Positions 1 through 8,315 of a stretch of 64,000 bases of DNA are shown here, in pieces. Each line of letters begins with the position of its first letter. Positions within the stretch are counted from its first letter, which is position 1. A model generated the notes under the pieces. The model searched no databases, was not told the DNA's origin, and saw nothing but the letters and a program-made list of their open reading frames with translations. The position numbers and the translations under genes were made by a program. The stretch is taken from NCBI RefSeq assembly GCF_004307425.1, contig NZ_SEWZ01000005.1, forward strand, positions 34,162-98,161, in the 5' to 3' direction. This stretch comes from Aquirufa antheringensis. GTDB taxonomy: Bacteria > Bacteroidota > Bacteroidia > Cytophagales > Spirosomataceae.

Positions 1-303
1 GATTTTGCCCAAAAAGGCGTCCACACCACCACCTATTCCACGATGTGGGAATTGGGGCCAGAGACCTATTTAATCGATAGCCCAGGCATCAATGAATTAG
101 GCGTGATGGAGATCGAGAAAGAAGAATTATCGCATTATTTCCCCGAAATGCGTGCGCTAATAGGCGAATGCAAATTCAACAATTGCCTGCATATTTCGGA
201 ACCGTCTTGTGCCGTTTTAAAGGCTTTTGAGGCGGGAGATATTGCGCACAGTCGCTATTTGAGTTATTTGAGTATTTTTGAGAACAACGACAACCGTCGC
301 TAA
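1..303 (+). CDS. rsgA: Ribosome biogenesis GTPase RsgA, C-terminal part (5' end outside window)
   Basis: The frame is open from base 1, so this is the last 100 residues of a protein that starts upstream. It shows the switch region KGVHTTT, the G3-like LIDSPG motif that follows it in circularly permuted GTPases, and the C-terminal zinc site C-x-F-x-N-C-x-H-x-x-E-P-x-C. This combination is diagnostic of RsgA/YjeQ, which uses GTP to check maturation of the 30S ribosomal subunit. The gene ends with TAA at 301-303, four bases before the ATG of the next gene, so the two are probably co-transcribed. Confidence 0.93.
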   Translation, partial: DFAQKGVHTTTYSTMWELGPETYLIDSPGINELGVMEIEKEELSHYFPEMRALIGECKFNNCLHISEPSCAVLKAFEAGDIAHSRYLSYLSIFENNDNRR

Positions 304-307
304 ACCT

Positions 308-1237
308 ATGGAAAATTCCTATGTATGGGGCATCGATTTAGGGGGAACCAAAATCGAATGTGCCGTATTGTCTGCCGCTGATTTAACGCAAGTCATTGCC
401 CGCGAACGCATCGATACCGAAGCAGCAAAAGGCTACGAACACATCATTTCCCAAGTAGCCCGTTTAGTTTCCTGCGTCTCCGAACAGCTGGGTGTTTCGC
501 CTACCCGAATCGGTTTTGCCACTCCTGGCGTCTTGAATCCCGCTACCCAAACCATGAAAAACTGCAACACGACCTCTATGAACGGTCGTCCGATGGCAGC
601 TGATTTAACCAAAGCCTTAGGCGTTGAAGTACGTCTCGCAAATGATGCGAATTGCTTTGCGTTAGCAGAAACCCATTTGGGTGCGGTGCAAGACGTGAAT
701 CCTAAAGCGGAAGTCGTTTTTGGGATCATTATGGGAACTGGTGTAGGCGGCGGATTAGTCGTACACGGTCAAGTGATTAATGGCTTACACGGCATTGGTG
801 GCGAATGGGGACACAGCATTTTGGAGGAAGGCGGCAAGGCGTGCTATTGCGGTAAGTCGGGTTGCGTGGAACACGTTATCTCTGGACCAGCTTTAGAGGA
901 GTTTTATTTTTCTATTTCAGGCCAAAAACTCCGCATGCCACAAATCCTTCAAGCTCATCTAGCTGGAACTGATATGCATGCCTCTGCTACGATTGAGCGA
1001 ATGTTAGAGAATTTCGGCCGTGCCGTTTCGACTTTAATTAACGTATTAGATCCCCAAGTCATCGTCATCGGTGGCGGTGTAGGAAATATCGATTTGCTAT
1101 ATACAGAGGGAATCGAACGAATCAAAAAATACATTTTCAATTCAGGAGAGGTCTTGACACCTATTGTGAAGCCTAAGTTGGGTGATTCGGCAGGGGTTTT
1201 TGGTGCGGCGCTCCTTTTTCATTCTGAGGCTATTTAG
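308..1237 (+). CDS. ROK-family sugar kinase
   Basis: A 309-residue cytoplasmic kinase of the ROK (repressor, ORF, kinase) family, which phosphorylates hexoses or N-acetylhexosamines with ATP. The phosphate loop DLGGTK lies at residues 10-15. A second glycine-rich ATP segment (GTGVGGG) is near residue 150. The ROK zinc site H...C-x-C-G-x-x-G-C-x-E is at about residues 168-187. ATG 308 is chosen because the family signature begins a few residues later; the longer frame from 278 runs back into rsgA. The sequence alone does not tell glucokinase, fructokinase or GlcNAc kinase apart. The stop codon lies inside a perfect inverted repeat. Confidence 0.88.
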   Translation: MENSYVWGIDLGGTKIECAVLSAADLTQVIARERIDTEAAKGYEHIISQVARLVSCVSEQLGVSPTRIGFATPGVLNPATQTMKNCNTTSMNGRPMAADLTKALGVEVRLANDANCFALAETHLGAVQDVNPKAEVVFGIIMGTGVGGGLVVHGQVINGLHGIGGEWGHSILEEGGKACYCGKSGCVEHVISGPALEEFYFSISGQKLRMPQILQAHLAGTDMHASATIERMLENFGRAVSTLINVLDPQVIVIGGGVGNIDLLYTEGIERIKKYIFNSGEVLTPIVKPKLGDSAGVFGAALLFHSEAI

Positions 1238-1289
1238 TTGAGGGATTTTCAAATTGGTCTACGCCATAATTTCTAAAATCCCTCAACTA
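1235..1289 (+). terminator. Inverted repeat containing the ROK stop codon
   Basis: Two perfect 15-base arms, TAGTTGAGGGATTTT at 1235-1249 and its complement at 1275-1289, are separated by 25 bases. The left arm starts with the TAG stop of the ROK gene. It probably acts as a transcription terminator or 3' stabilising hairpin. There is no long T run after it, so Rho-independent activity is uncertain. Confidence 0.55.
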
Positions 1290-1326
1290 AACTACCCTCA
1301 GCTAAAAATCCGCTTGCGAAAAGGAG

Positions 1327-1563
1327 TCGTCCTGCGGACTTGGTCATCGCTTCGCGATTTAGTCGTCCTGCGGACTTGGTCATCGCTTCGCGATTTAGTC
1401 GTCCTGCGGACTTGGTCATCGCTTCGCGATTTAGTCGTCCTGCGGACTTGGTCATCGCTTCGCGATTTAGTCGTCCTGCGGACTTGGTCATCGCTTCGCG
1501 ATTTAGTCGTCCTGCGGACTTAGTCATCGCTTCGCGATTTAGTCGTCCTGCGGACTTGGTCAT
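1327..1563. repeat. 36-bp tandem repeat array, about 6.6 copies
   Basis: Copies start at 1327, 1363, 1399, 1435, 1471 and 1507, with a partial copy from 1543. They are nearly identical. Each unit holds two small hairpins, GTCC-TGC-GGAC and ATCGC-TTC-GCGAT, joined by TTGGTC and TTAGTC linkers. There are no spacers, so this is not CRISPR. The open frames through it are by-products of the 36-base (multiple of three) period. The unit belongs to the same hairpin family seen at 1577, 15590, 18300 and 19430. Confidence 0.9.
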
Positions 1564-1576
1564 TCTTTTTGACTCT

Positions 1577-1715
1577 TTGACTAAAACGAAGTTGACTAAG
1601 CTGCGAAGCAGCGACTAAGGCGCAAGGCGCCGACTAAAACGAAGTTGACTAAGCTGCGAAGCAGCGACTAAGCCACGAAGTGGCGACCCAGCGACTAAGG
1701 CGCAAGGCGCCGACT
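1577..1715. repeat. Cluster of variable-stem mini-hairpins with GACTA linkers
   Basis: The stretch alternates a constant GACTA(A) linker with short palindromes of different sequence: AAC-GAA-GTT, GCTGC-GAA-GCAGC, GGCGC-AA-GGCGCC, then AAC-GAA-GTT and GCTGC-GAA-GCAGC again, then CCAC-GAA-GTGG and GGCGC-AA-GGCGCC. Linker and loop are conserved while the stems change in a compensated way. It ends eight bases before the stop of the acyltransferase gene on the minus strand. Confidence 0.85.
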
Positions 1716-1722
1716 CGAAAAG

Positions 1723-2832
1723 CTATACTTTCAAGAATATTTTCTTCTTCCAAAACACCCAACAAATACTCCAGCAAACCAGCACAAAAGCAATTGCATA
1801 GGCCAGCGACCCATTGTATTTGCCAAAAATAGGTTCAAATAGATGCCAATACAGCCATTCGCTAGCGGACATATCTTGGATCTGGTAGTTGCCTAATTGA
1901 ATGGCAATGACTTCTGAAATGCCGTACGCAAGGATAGAATTAGTGCCAAAAACGAGGAAGAAGGTGTTGCCGAAGTGACGTTCTTTAGTCTCCATCCACC
2001 AATTTAATAATCCAATCAAGATGAAGTCAATGCCAGCACAAAGTAAAACGAAAGAGCTGGTCCATAACTTTTTATTGATGGGAAAAACTTGGTCCCAGAT
2101 CAACGCCACTACAATTAAAACGGCGCCCCAGCCCAGCAAACTGAGTAAGGCGGACTTATTTTCTTTGGCCTGATTCTCTAAAAATAAACTGACTTGATAG
2201 CCGAAAAGACAAGTAGAAATAGCGGGAAGCGTACTCAAAAGTCCCTCTGGGTCGAAGGCAATAGCGATGCCATTGACCACATTTCCATGGTATAAATGGG
2301 ATTCTCCGAATAAAAATAAGTCTAGTTTTCTCACTGCATTCGAACTGATATCCATCCAAAGTCCAGCATCTCCAAAGAAATATAAAATAGCCCAAAATGA
2401 GAATAAAATACCAGCATTTATCCAGGTTAGCCATTTAGACGGCACTTGTAACGTTAAAAAGGAAACGGCGCAAAAGGACAGGGCAATGCGCGGTAATACA
2501 TTCAAAAAACGCAACGTTTCAAAAGAGAAATGGGTGAATGGAAAATAGAAAATGAAGTAATTGATCAGAAATAAATACAATGTCCGCTTTAAAATCTTGT
2601 TGCGAACGGCTGGCGTTAATTCGTAGTTGAATGCCTTGAAAGAGAAGCGCATGGCGACGCCCACCATGAATAAAAAACTAGGAAATACAAGGTCAGTGGG
2701 TGTAAAGCCATTCCATTCTGCGTGTAAAAGTGGCGCATAGGTGAATTGCCAGTTGCCAGCGTTATTCACTAGAATCATGCCAGCGAGCGTAATTCCTCGG
2801 AGAATGTCGAGCGAAAGAAAGCGTGTTTTCAT
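1723..2832 (-). CDS. Multi-pass membrane acyltransferase, DUF5009/HGSNAT-like
   Basis: A 369-residue integral membrane protein with about ten hydrophobic segments. The N-terminus reads R-F-L-S-L-D-I-L-R-G-I-T followed by MILVNN, and F-P-x-F-L-F-M-V-G-V appears near residue 52. These are hallmarks of the DUF5009/heparan-alpha-glucosaminide N-acetyltransferase-like family, thought to move acetyl groups across the membrane onto amino sugars. The start overlaps the stop of the upstream subtilase gene by four bases (ATGA), so the two form one operon. Substrate is unknown; a glycan-acetylating role is family-level inference. Confidence 0.8.
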   Translation of the reverse strand: MKTRFLSLDILRGITLAGMILVNNAGNWQFTYAPLLHAEWNGFTPTDLVFPSFLFMVGVAMRFSFKAFNYELTPAVRNKILKRTLYLFLINYFIFYFPFTHFSFETLRFLNVLPRIALSFCAVSFLTLQVPSKWLTWINAGILFSFWAILYFFGDAGLWMDISSNAVRKLDLFLFGESHLYHGNVVNGIAIAFDPEGLLSTLPAISTCLFGYQVSLFLENQAKENKSALLSLLGWGAVLIVVALIWDQVFPINKKLWTSSFVLLCAGIDFILIGLLNWWMETKERHFGNTFFLVFGTNSILAYGISEVIAIQLGNYQIQDMSASEWLYWHLFEPIFGKYNGSLAYAIAFVLVCWSICWVFWKKKIFLKV

Positions 2833-4427
2833 CGTAATAGTACAGGTTTAACAATAGAGGTTGATTCTGTGGTAAATCTAAAATAATATTTGCCAGAAAC
2901 GAAAGGGCCAAGGTAAATACTTGACTCGGCCTGTGTTAGCTGAAAGGATTGGACAATTATTCCGGCATTATTCAGTATTTCTACTTGAGCAGAAGGGAAT
3001 AGGATGGAAAGGTGTACCGCTTCGCCGGGGTTTACAGGGTTAGGGTAGATGCGTAAAGTTTGTTCCTCGGAATTGCCTAAAATCAGTTCGATGGCTTCGC
3101 TTGCTTTGGCAAAATCAGGGATGCCAAATCCAAGCAGCATATCTGTTCTAGTAAATTGTGAGCCTGATTTTAGGATGGCCTTTCTGATTTGTTGAGCCGT
3201 GTGGGTAGGGAAAGATTGCATTAATCCTGCGGCAAGTCCCGCGATTAGCGGAGCTGAAAAAGAGGTGCCATTAGAGATTCCAATGGTACCATCGGTATTT
3301 CCCACCACCGTGTTTGATCCCATACTAACAACATCAGGCTTAATGCGACCGTCAAAACTAGGTCCTGTAGAGCTAAAAGACGATAAACCGCCCAATGCAT
3401 TGACTGATCCCACGGTTAAAATCGAATCGGCATCTGCTGGTGCGGTGATGTATTTCCATTCATTTGCCCCTTCATTTCCTGCGCTAATGGTGCAAAGAAT
3501 CCCTTTGCTTGCTGCCCAGGCCGCGGCTTTAGAAACGAGTGTCGATTTGCCATTCATATCTGCGTAGGTGTGGTTATGCAGGGGATTGTCAAAAGTCGAG
3601 TAACCTAAAGAAGAGGAAAGGATGTCTGTGCCTAAGCTATCGGCCCATTCTGCGCCTCTTAGCCAATTCGCTTCCTCCACGATTAATTCGTGGCGACTTT
3701 CTTCGGTTTGTGCCAAAGCAAAGGAGGCTTTGTAGGCCGTTCCAATTAATTTACCGGGTACATTTCCGGCGATGGTAGAAAGGACGTTTGTGCCGTGGCC
3801 ACCGCCAGCATATACGGAGGTCAAAGATGGATCAGTGGTAAGCGTAGCGAGGATGCGTTTTTCACTGACAAGATTTTTAAGATAGGGTACGGTATTCGCA
3901 TTTTTAAATCCGTCATCAAGTAGGGTAATTAGAATCCCATCGCCTAAGATGTTTTTAGCGTGCATTTGATCAATGCCTAATTGCCCATTTTGGGAGAGGG
4001 AGTTGCCATAATCTGGGCTAATTGAACTCGATTGCGTTCCGGATTGAATTTGATTAGTTGAGCTGGAGTCCGCTGGAAAATCCCAATAAAGTCCTTTAAC
4101 GCAGCTTAGAGCAAGTGTTTTCTTTAATTCACTCGGTTTTTGTAGAATCAATGCACCGTTTAGCCATTTTAAGGGAAACAAAATGCGCGCACCTGAAGCT
4201 TTTACTTGAGCTAGGTAATCGGGACTTATAGGTAGGTCTTGAAGCGTGATAGCGACGCGGTTTTTGCGACGACGTTCGAGGCTTTTGGAACTTAAAAATG
4301 CGCTTGGATTGTTAATGGAATAGGTATTCGAGCCCTTGTCTTTAAAAAGAATCAGGTAGCGGTAAGTCTGAGCTTGCAAGGGAATGCAGGCGCAGCATAG
4401 AATGAAAAAGATAAACCGCTGAAACAT
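2829..4427 (-). CDS. Secreted subtilisin-like serine protease with type IX secretion domain
   Basis: A 532-residue S8 peptidase. Residues 1-20 form a Sec signal peptide ending in LQAQ. The catalytic triad is visible: Asp171 in LLDDG, His211 in GGHGTN and Ser389 in GTSFSAP. Asn318 in AGNEG is the oxyanion residue. From about residue 455 the protein ends in an IYPNP-type beta-sandwich that matches the type A C-terminal sorting domain of type IX secretion. It is therefore exported across the outer membrane and probably anchored or released at the surface. It is first in a two-gene operon with the membrane acyltransferase. Confidence 0.93.
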   Translation of the reverse strand: MFQRFIFFILCCACIPLQAQTYRYLILFKDKGSNTYSINNPSAFLSSKSLERRRKNRVAITLQDLPISPDYLAQVKASGARILFPLKWLNGALILQKPSELKKTLALSCVKGLYWDFPADSSSTNQIQSGTQSSSISPDYGNSLSQNGQLGIDQMHAKNILGDGILITLLDDGFKNANTVPYLKNLVSEKRILATLTTDPSLTSVYAGGGHGTNVLSTIAGNVPGKLIGTAYKASFALAQTEESRHELIVEEANWLRGAEWADSLGTDILSSSLGYSTFDNPLHNHTYADMNGKSTLVSKAAAWAASKGILCTISAGNEGANEWKYITAPADADSILTVGSVNALGGLSSFSSTGPSFDGRIKPDVVSMGSNTVVGNTDGTIGISNGTSFSAPLIAGLAAGLMQSFPTHTAQQIRKAILKSGSQFTRTDMLLGFGIPDFAKASEAIELILGNSEEQTLRIYPNPVNPGEAVHLSILFPSAQVEILNNAGIIVQSFQLTQAESSIYLGPFVSGKYYFRFTTESTSIVKPVLLR

Positions 4428-4450
4428 ATAGCAAATTAGTGAATTGTCCT

Positions 4451-4458
4451 TAATTTTG
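4451..4458 (+). promoter_or_regulatory. Bacteroidota -7 element TAATTTTG
   Basis: TAATTTTG fits the TAnnTTTG consensus of the primary sigma factor in this phylum. It ends four bases before the ATG at 4463, so the transcript of the metal cluster would be leaderless or nearly so. No clear -33 TTG was found at the right distance. Confidence 0.4.
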
Positions 4459-4462
4459 TCTA

Positions 4463-4858
4463 ATGAAATTCTTTGCCAAAAGCTTCATGTCCTTCTTTCT
4501 CGCTGCCTGGATTCTTTTCGGCAGCTTGGGAATTTCATGGACAGAGGCTACTTGCATCTACACAGGGGCGAAGAAAACAACCATTACAAAAGCAGAATCC
4601 TGCTGTAAAAAAACAACAGAAGCTCATATTTCAAGGGCAAAATGCTGTTTGTTAGGGAAATACCAGGTAAAGTTTAATTTTGATTTGACGAAAGGGAATA
4701 CGGCGATGATTTTTGCCTTTACACCCATTTCTGTCTCTTCGTTTTATCAAAATCTTGATTTAAATCATCAGGGTCCTGGTTATGTTTCTTATCATTCTAA
4801 CGCTCCGCCGCTCGCGCAGCAGATTCGCTTAGCTCAATTGCAAACGTATTTGATTTGA
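4463..4858 (+). CDS. Small secreted Cys-rich protein, HYC_CC_PP-like
   Basis: A 131-residue protein with a hydrophobic signal segment at about residues 8-28. It then has two CC pairs (AESCCKKT and AKCCLL) and a PP near the C-terminus (NAPPLAQQ). This pattern resembles the HYC_CC_PP family of small Bacteroidota proteins encoded next to metal-related TonB-dependent receptors. It is followed 48 bases later by such a receptor and lies in the same direction. The cysteines suggest metal binding in the periplasm. The family assignment is tentative. Confidence 0.6.
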   Translation: MKFFAKSFMSFFLAAWILFGSLGISWTEATCIYTGAKKTTITKAESCCKKTTEAHISRAKCCLLGKYQVKFNFDLTKGNTAMIFAFTPISVSSFYQNLDLNHQGPGYVSYHSNAPPLAQQIRLAQLQTYLI

Positions 4859-4906
4859 TTCAGGTTATAGTTTTTTAACTATTTCATTCATCTAAATCAA
4901 AATACC

Positions 4907-6913
4907 ATGTACAAAATACTTATATTTTTGAGTTTTGCGACGCTAGCGCAGGCTCAACAACGGGTCATGCAAAAAGATAGCATTGAACGTGAAACGGAAT
5001 TGAAGGAATTTCGAGTTGTGGCAAATCCTGGCCAAAAAGACGATAACGCCGTCCTCGCCACCGAAATCATGACGATTAAAACCTTGGGGAAAGCGGCTTG
5101 CTGCAATCTTTCCGAAAGTTTTGAAACGAATGCCTCCGTTTCCGTTAATTACTCGGATGCAGTGACGGGGTCTAAACAAATTCAGATGCTGGGTTTAGCC
5201 GGAACCTATGTGCAAACGAATGTGGAGAATGTTCCCTCTATCCGTGGACTGAAATCCACTTACGGCTTGAATTATTTGCCAGGAACTTGGATAAGGTCGA
5301 TTGATTTAGCGAAAGGTACCATCTCCGTTGTGAATGGATATGAATCCATGACGGGAGCCATCAATGTGGAACTCGCAAAGCCTGACACCTCTGAAGTATA
5401 TTATTTAAATACTTACACGAACTCACAGGGTCGATTCGAGGTCAATCAACAAGGAGCACATCGCTTCAATTCTCGTTTATCTACGGGCGTATTTACACAC
5501 TATTCTCAGCAGGCGGCTCGCTTGGATGGAAATGGGGATGGCTTTTTGGATTTGCCTTTATTTAATTTGATCAATGTCCTCAATCGCTGGAAATATGCGA
5601 CGGATCGTTGGATGATCCAGTGGGGAGCAAATTACTTGAATGAGGATCGTTTAGGGGGTCAAAAGTCGTTCACGTCTGAAGCGGATCGTTCCCAAATATA
5701 TGGTTTTGGAAGTAAGACAGAGCGTTTCGAGACCTTCGCAAAAATAGCTCGATTATTTCCTAACAAGCCTTACCAGGGTTTGGCCCTAATTGTAAGCACA
5801 GCTAACCATGCAAATGATTCCTATTTCTCCACTAAGAATTATACAGGACGAGAACAAAGTGTTTATGGTAATTTGATTTTTCAATCCATCATTGGCAACA
5901 CCAACCATACCTGGAAGACCGGTGCCAGTTTTTTACTAGATTCCTATCAGGAGTCCTATATAGACTCTGCTTATGCTAGAACCGAAATAGTACCAGGAAT
6001 TTATGGGGAATATACGTGGACGATTCCTACTAAATTAACAGTGGTTTTAGGCCAAAGAGTCGACTTCCATAACCAGTTAGGTACACAATGGGTGCCTCGT
6101 TTGCATGTAAAATGGGATGTAGCCCCGGATTGGATCCTTCGTTTATCTGCCGGAAAGGGGTGGAGACGGGTGAATCCTTTGGCAGAAAACACGGGATTCC
6201 TCATCAATAACCGCGCCTTAAAATTAGTCGGAAATCTAAATCCTCTGGAGGCGTCATGGAATTATGGGATTACGTTGACTAAGAACATGAACATTGGTTC
6301 TCGGAAGGCGAATCTAGTTTTGGATGCATTTAGGACTGATTTCACCCACCAATGGATGGTCGATATGGAGGCGGGCTCGACTTTGCGCATGTATGCGATG
6401 CCCGGGGAATCATTTGCAACCAGTATTCAGGCAGAATTTAATTATAGTCCATTTAAGCGCTTTGAGATGAAAGTGGCCTACCGTTTCCAGGATGTGCAAG
6501 CAGATTATTTGCGAATGGATGGAGGATTAATTCGTTTATCAAAGCCTTATCTTAACAAGGATCGCGTATTAGTGAATCTAGCCTATTCGACGCCGTACGA
6601 CATTTGGAAATACGATATAACCTGGCAATGGAATGGATCAAGGCGGATTCCAGACCATAAATTAGCCCATTTACATACAGGTTCCATTCAAGAAGTGAGC
6701 GCACCGCCATTCTCTACCGTTTATGCGCAAGTAACGCGTCAATTTAAAAAGTGGGAATTGTACCTTGGAGTGGAAAATCTTTTTAATTTTACCCAAAAGA
6801 ATCCCATTTACGTAGCGAAAGATCCATTTGCATTGGGTTTTGATGCTTCGATGGTTTGGGGGCCGATAACCGGCACGATGGTTTATACAGGAATCCGTTT
6901 TAAAATCAATTAA
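4907..6913 (+). CDS. TonB-dependent outer-membrane receptor, probable metal (copper-type) uptake
   Basis: A 668-residue receptor with a 16-residue signal peptide ending AQAQQ. It lacks the usual carboxypeptidase-like N-terminal extension. The plug starts at about residue 30 and contains an unusual KAACCNLSESFETN stretch, a cysteine pair typical of receptors that sit with heavy-metal genes. It continues with the plug phrase Q-M-L-G-L-A-G-x-Y. The rest is a beta-barrel ending in an aromatic strand (YTGIRFKIN). Two small metal-binding proteins follow at 1-base and 4-base gaps, so the operon likely moves or handles copper or a similar ion. The substrate is inferred from neighbours. Confidence 0.85.
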   Translation: MYKILIFLSFATLAQAQQRVMQKDSIERETELKEFRVVANPGQKDDNAVLATEIMTIKTLGKAACCNLSESFETNASVSVNYSDAVTGSKQIQMLGLAGTYVQTNVENVPSIRGLKSTYGLNYLPGTWIRSIDLAKGTISVVNGYESMTGAINVELAKPDTSEVYYLNTYTNSQGRFEVNQQGAHRFNSRLSTGVFTHYSQQAARLDGNGDGFLDLPLFNLINVLNRWKYATDRWMIQWGANYLNEDRLGGQKSFTSEADRSQIYGFGSKTERFETFAKIARLFPNKPYQGLALIVSTANHANDSYFSTKNYTGREQSVYGNLIFQSIIGNTNHTWKTGASFLLDSYQESYIDSAYARTEIVPGIYGEYTWTIPTKLTVVLGQRVDFHNQLGTQWVPRLHVKWDVAPDWILRLSAGKGWRRVNPLAENTGFLINNRALKLVGNLNPLEASWNYGITLTKNMNIGSRKANLVLDAFRTDFTHQWMVDMEAGSTLRMYAMPGESFATSIQAEFNYSPFKRFEMKVAYRFQDVQADYLRMDGGLIRLSKPYLNKDRVLVNLAYSTPYDIWKYDITWQWNGSRRIPDHKLAHLHTGSIQEVSAPPFSTVYAQVTRQFKKWELYLGVENLFNFTQKNPIYVAKDPFALGFDASMVWGPITGTMVYTGIRFKIN

Positions 6914-6914
6914 T

Positions 6915-7118
6915 ATGAAAAAGTACATCTTAGTTTCGACCCTAGTAATGGGTATGTTTGGGGCCTTTGCGTCCACATCTCAAGCCACTCAAAAGGCTAC
7001 CAAAGAGAGTAAAAAAGAAGAATATGCGTGTCCAATGAAGTGTGAAGGCAAAAAGACCTATTCGAAGAAAGGGAAGTGCCCTGCTTGCACGATGGATTTG
7101 AAAGTAGTTAAAAAATAA
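6915..7118 (+). CDS. Small periplasmic heavy-metal-binding domain protein
   Basis: A 67-residue protein with a signal peptide (cleavage near SQA-T) followed by YACPMKCEGKKTYSKKGKCPACTMDL. The C-P-M-K-C...G-K-C-P-x-C-x-M-x-L pattern matches the heavy-metal-binding domain found in efflux and copper-handling proteins, where Cys and Met coordinate the metal. It starts one base after the receptor stop and ends four bases before the HMA gene, so all three are one operon. Confidence 0.85.
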   Translation: MKKYILVSTLVMGMFGAFASTSQATQKATKESKKEEYACPMKCEGKKTYSKKGKCPACTMDLKVVKK

Positions 7119-7122
7119 AACG

Positions 7123-7440
7123 ATGAAAAAGATTCTATTTTTGTTGATTTTGCCGTTTTTGGCAATGGCTGGTCCTAAGGAGACAGTCAAGATTAAAACT
7201 TCAGCTATTTGCGAAATGTGCAAAGAGCGTATTGAGAAGAATTTAGCCTTGACGAAAGGCGTGGCTAAGTCTGATTTGAATCTAGACGACAAGGTGATCA
7301 CCGTGGAATACGATGCGGCGAAAATCGATGCCGCTGGCATTAGAAAAGTGATCTCGGAAACGGGATACGATGCTGATGAGGTAAAGGCGATAGCAAAAGA
7401 CTATGCTAAGTTGCCGAATTGCTGTAAGAAAAAAGATTAA
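7123..7440 (+). CDS. Secreted HMA-domain protein (metal chaperone-like)
   Basis: A 105-residue protein with a signal peptide of about 16 residues and one heavy-metal-associated fold. The family's metal site appears as CEMC in TSAICEMCKERIEKNL, followed by the usual KGVAKSDLNLDDKVITVEYD strand region. The C-terminus adds a CC pair. In the cytoplasm such domains pass Cu(I); here the export signal implies a periplasmic role. It is the last gene before a terminator. Confidence 0.88.
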   Translation: MKKILFLLILPFLAMAGPKETVKIKTSAICEMCKERIEKNLALTKGVAKSDLNLDDKVITVEYDAAKIDAAGIRKVISETGYDADEVKAIAKDYAKLPNCCKKKD

Positions 7441-7444
7441 AAGA

Positions 7445-7470
7445 AGGGGGAGCGAAAGCTTCCCTTTTTT
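7445..7470 (+). terminator. Rho-independent terminator of the metal operon
   Basis: GGGGAGC (7447-7453), a GAAA loop, then GCTTCCC (7458-7464) and six T. One G-T wobble is present. It lies directly after the HMA gene stop. Confidence 0.85.
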
Positions 7471-7502
7471 AGTAGAATAACCTAACCCTAAATAATCTCA
7501 AA

Positions 7503-8231
7503 ATGAAAAAGCTATTTACTTCTCTATTTTTATTTATTAGTTTAATCAGTTTCGCTCAGGAAATCACGTATTACAATGAAGACGGAGAGAAGGTGGGCAA
7601 AGAAGAGCCCTATTACCGTTCTGAGATCACCGTTCCTGATTCTTCGAGTAAAAAACAGGTAATTGTAAAACGCTTTCGACCTGATGGTAGTTTGGCCACT
7701 TGGGATACCTACAAGAATAAAAATAAAAAGGTGCGAAATGGACTCTCCTTTCAATTCGATTCTTTAGGGAAGAAAGAATATGAAGCGACTCATTTGGAAG
7801 GGAAATTAGATGGCTATCTGAAGACTTTTTGGCCTAATGGGGTGTTAAAACGCTGGGATCGCTATGATTTTGACGCATTTCAAGGTGGGTCTTGTTTTGA
7901 TATTGAAGGTAAAGAGGTTGCCTATTATAAGTTTTTACAACCTGCTCACTTTATGGGTGGTCCCAAGGCATATACCCTTTATTTGATGTCAAGTTTAGTT
8001 TATCCAGAATCTTTATTGAAGCAACAAAGGATTGTCACTGGACAAGTTTTTGTTTCCTTTGTTGTGGAGAAAGATGGTACGATTACAAATGCCAAAATAG
8101 TCAAAGGATTTCATCCTGATTGCGATTTAGAGGCAATACGCGTCGTGATTAATATGCCTCGATGGGTTCCGACTATATTAGAGGGAAAAGCAGTAAGAAG
8201 TAGATTTACTCAACCAATTACCTTTAAGTAG
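7503..8231 (+). CDS. Secreted protein with MORN/YwqK-like repeats and TonB C-terminal domain
   Basis: A 242-residue protein with a signal peptide (cleavage near SFAQ). Residues 20-140 carry repeats of the type F-R-P-D-G-S-L-A-T-W-D-x-Y and F-W-P-N-G-V-L-K-R-W, as in MORN/YwqK antitoxin-like repeats. Residues 165-242 form a TonB C-terminal fold, G-Q-V-x-V-S-F-V-V-x-x-D-G-T-I-x-N-A-K-I-V-K-G. There is no N-terminal anchor or proline-rich spacer as in a true energy transducer. The function is unknown; many Bacteroidota paralogues exist. Confidence 0.78.
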   Translation: MKKLFTSLFLFISLISFAQEITYYNEDGEKVGKEEPYYRSEITVPDSSSKKQVIVKRFRPDGSLATWDTYKNKNKKVRNGLSFQFDSLGKKEYEATHLEGKLDGYLKTFWPNGVLKRWDRYDFDAFQGGSCFDIEGKEVAYYKFLQPAHFMGGPKAYTLYLMSSLVYPESLLKQQRIVTGQVFVSFVVEKDGTITNAKIVKGFHPDCDLEAIRVVINMPRWVPTILEGKAVRSRFTQPITFK

Positions 8232-8315
8232 TGTAGATTAGAGAGAGGAGAGTATAGAGCATAGATGAACATTTTATCTCTTCTCTATACTCTATACTCT
8301 ATAATCTCTACTCTA
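8232..8315. repeat. Degenerate AGAGTATAGAG-word repeat forming an imperfect stem
   Basis: The left part (8234-8272) is made of GATTAGAGAGAGGAGAGTATAG-type words. The right part (8275-8315) is the complement (CTCTATACTCTATAATCTC). They can fold into a long imperfect hairpin between two convergent genes. The stop codon of tex (complement of 8313-8315) is part of the right arm. It belongs to the composite repeat family found at 15464, 18238, 26317 and 27585. Confidence 0.8.

Noticed and set aside
1327..1563. CRISPR array with 36-bp repeats
   Set aside because: Repeats are directly joined with no unique spacers, and no cas gene is present.
1254..1618. Three overlapping frames of about 90 residues in the tandem repeat (VVLRTWSS, MTKSAGRLNRE and MVIASRFSRPAD types)
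   Set aside because: They exist only because the repeat unit is 36 bases, a multiple of three. Composition is not protein-like and other family members do not keep the frame.
2156..2548. Frames on both strands inside the acyltransferase gene
   Set aside because: Shadows of a clear membrane-protein gene; no domain or start signal of their own.
6942..7340. 132-residue minus-strand frame across the metal genes
   Set aside because: It lies opposite two genes with clear metal-binding motifs and is explained as antisense shadow.
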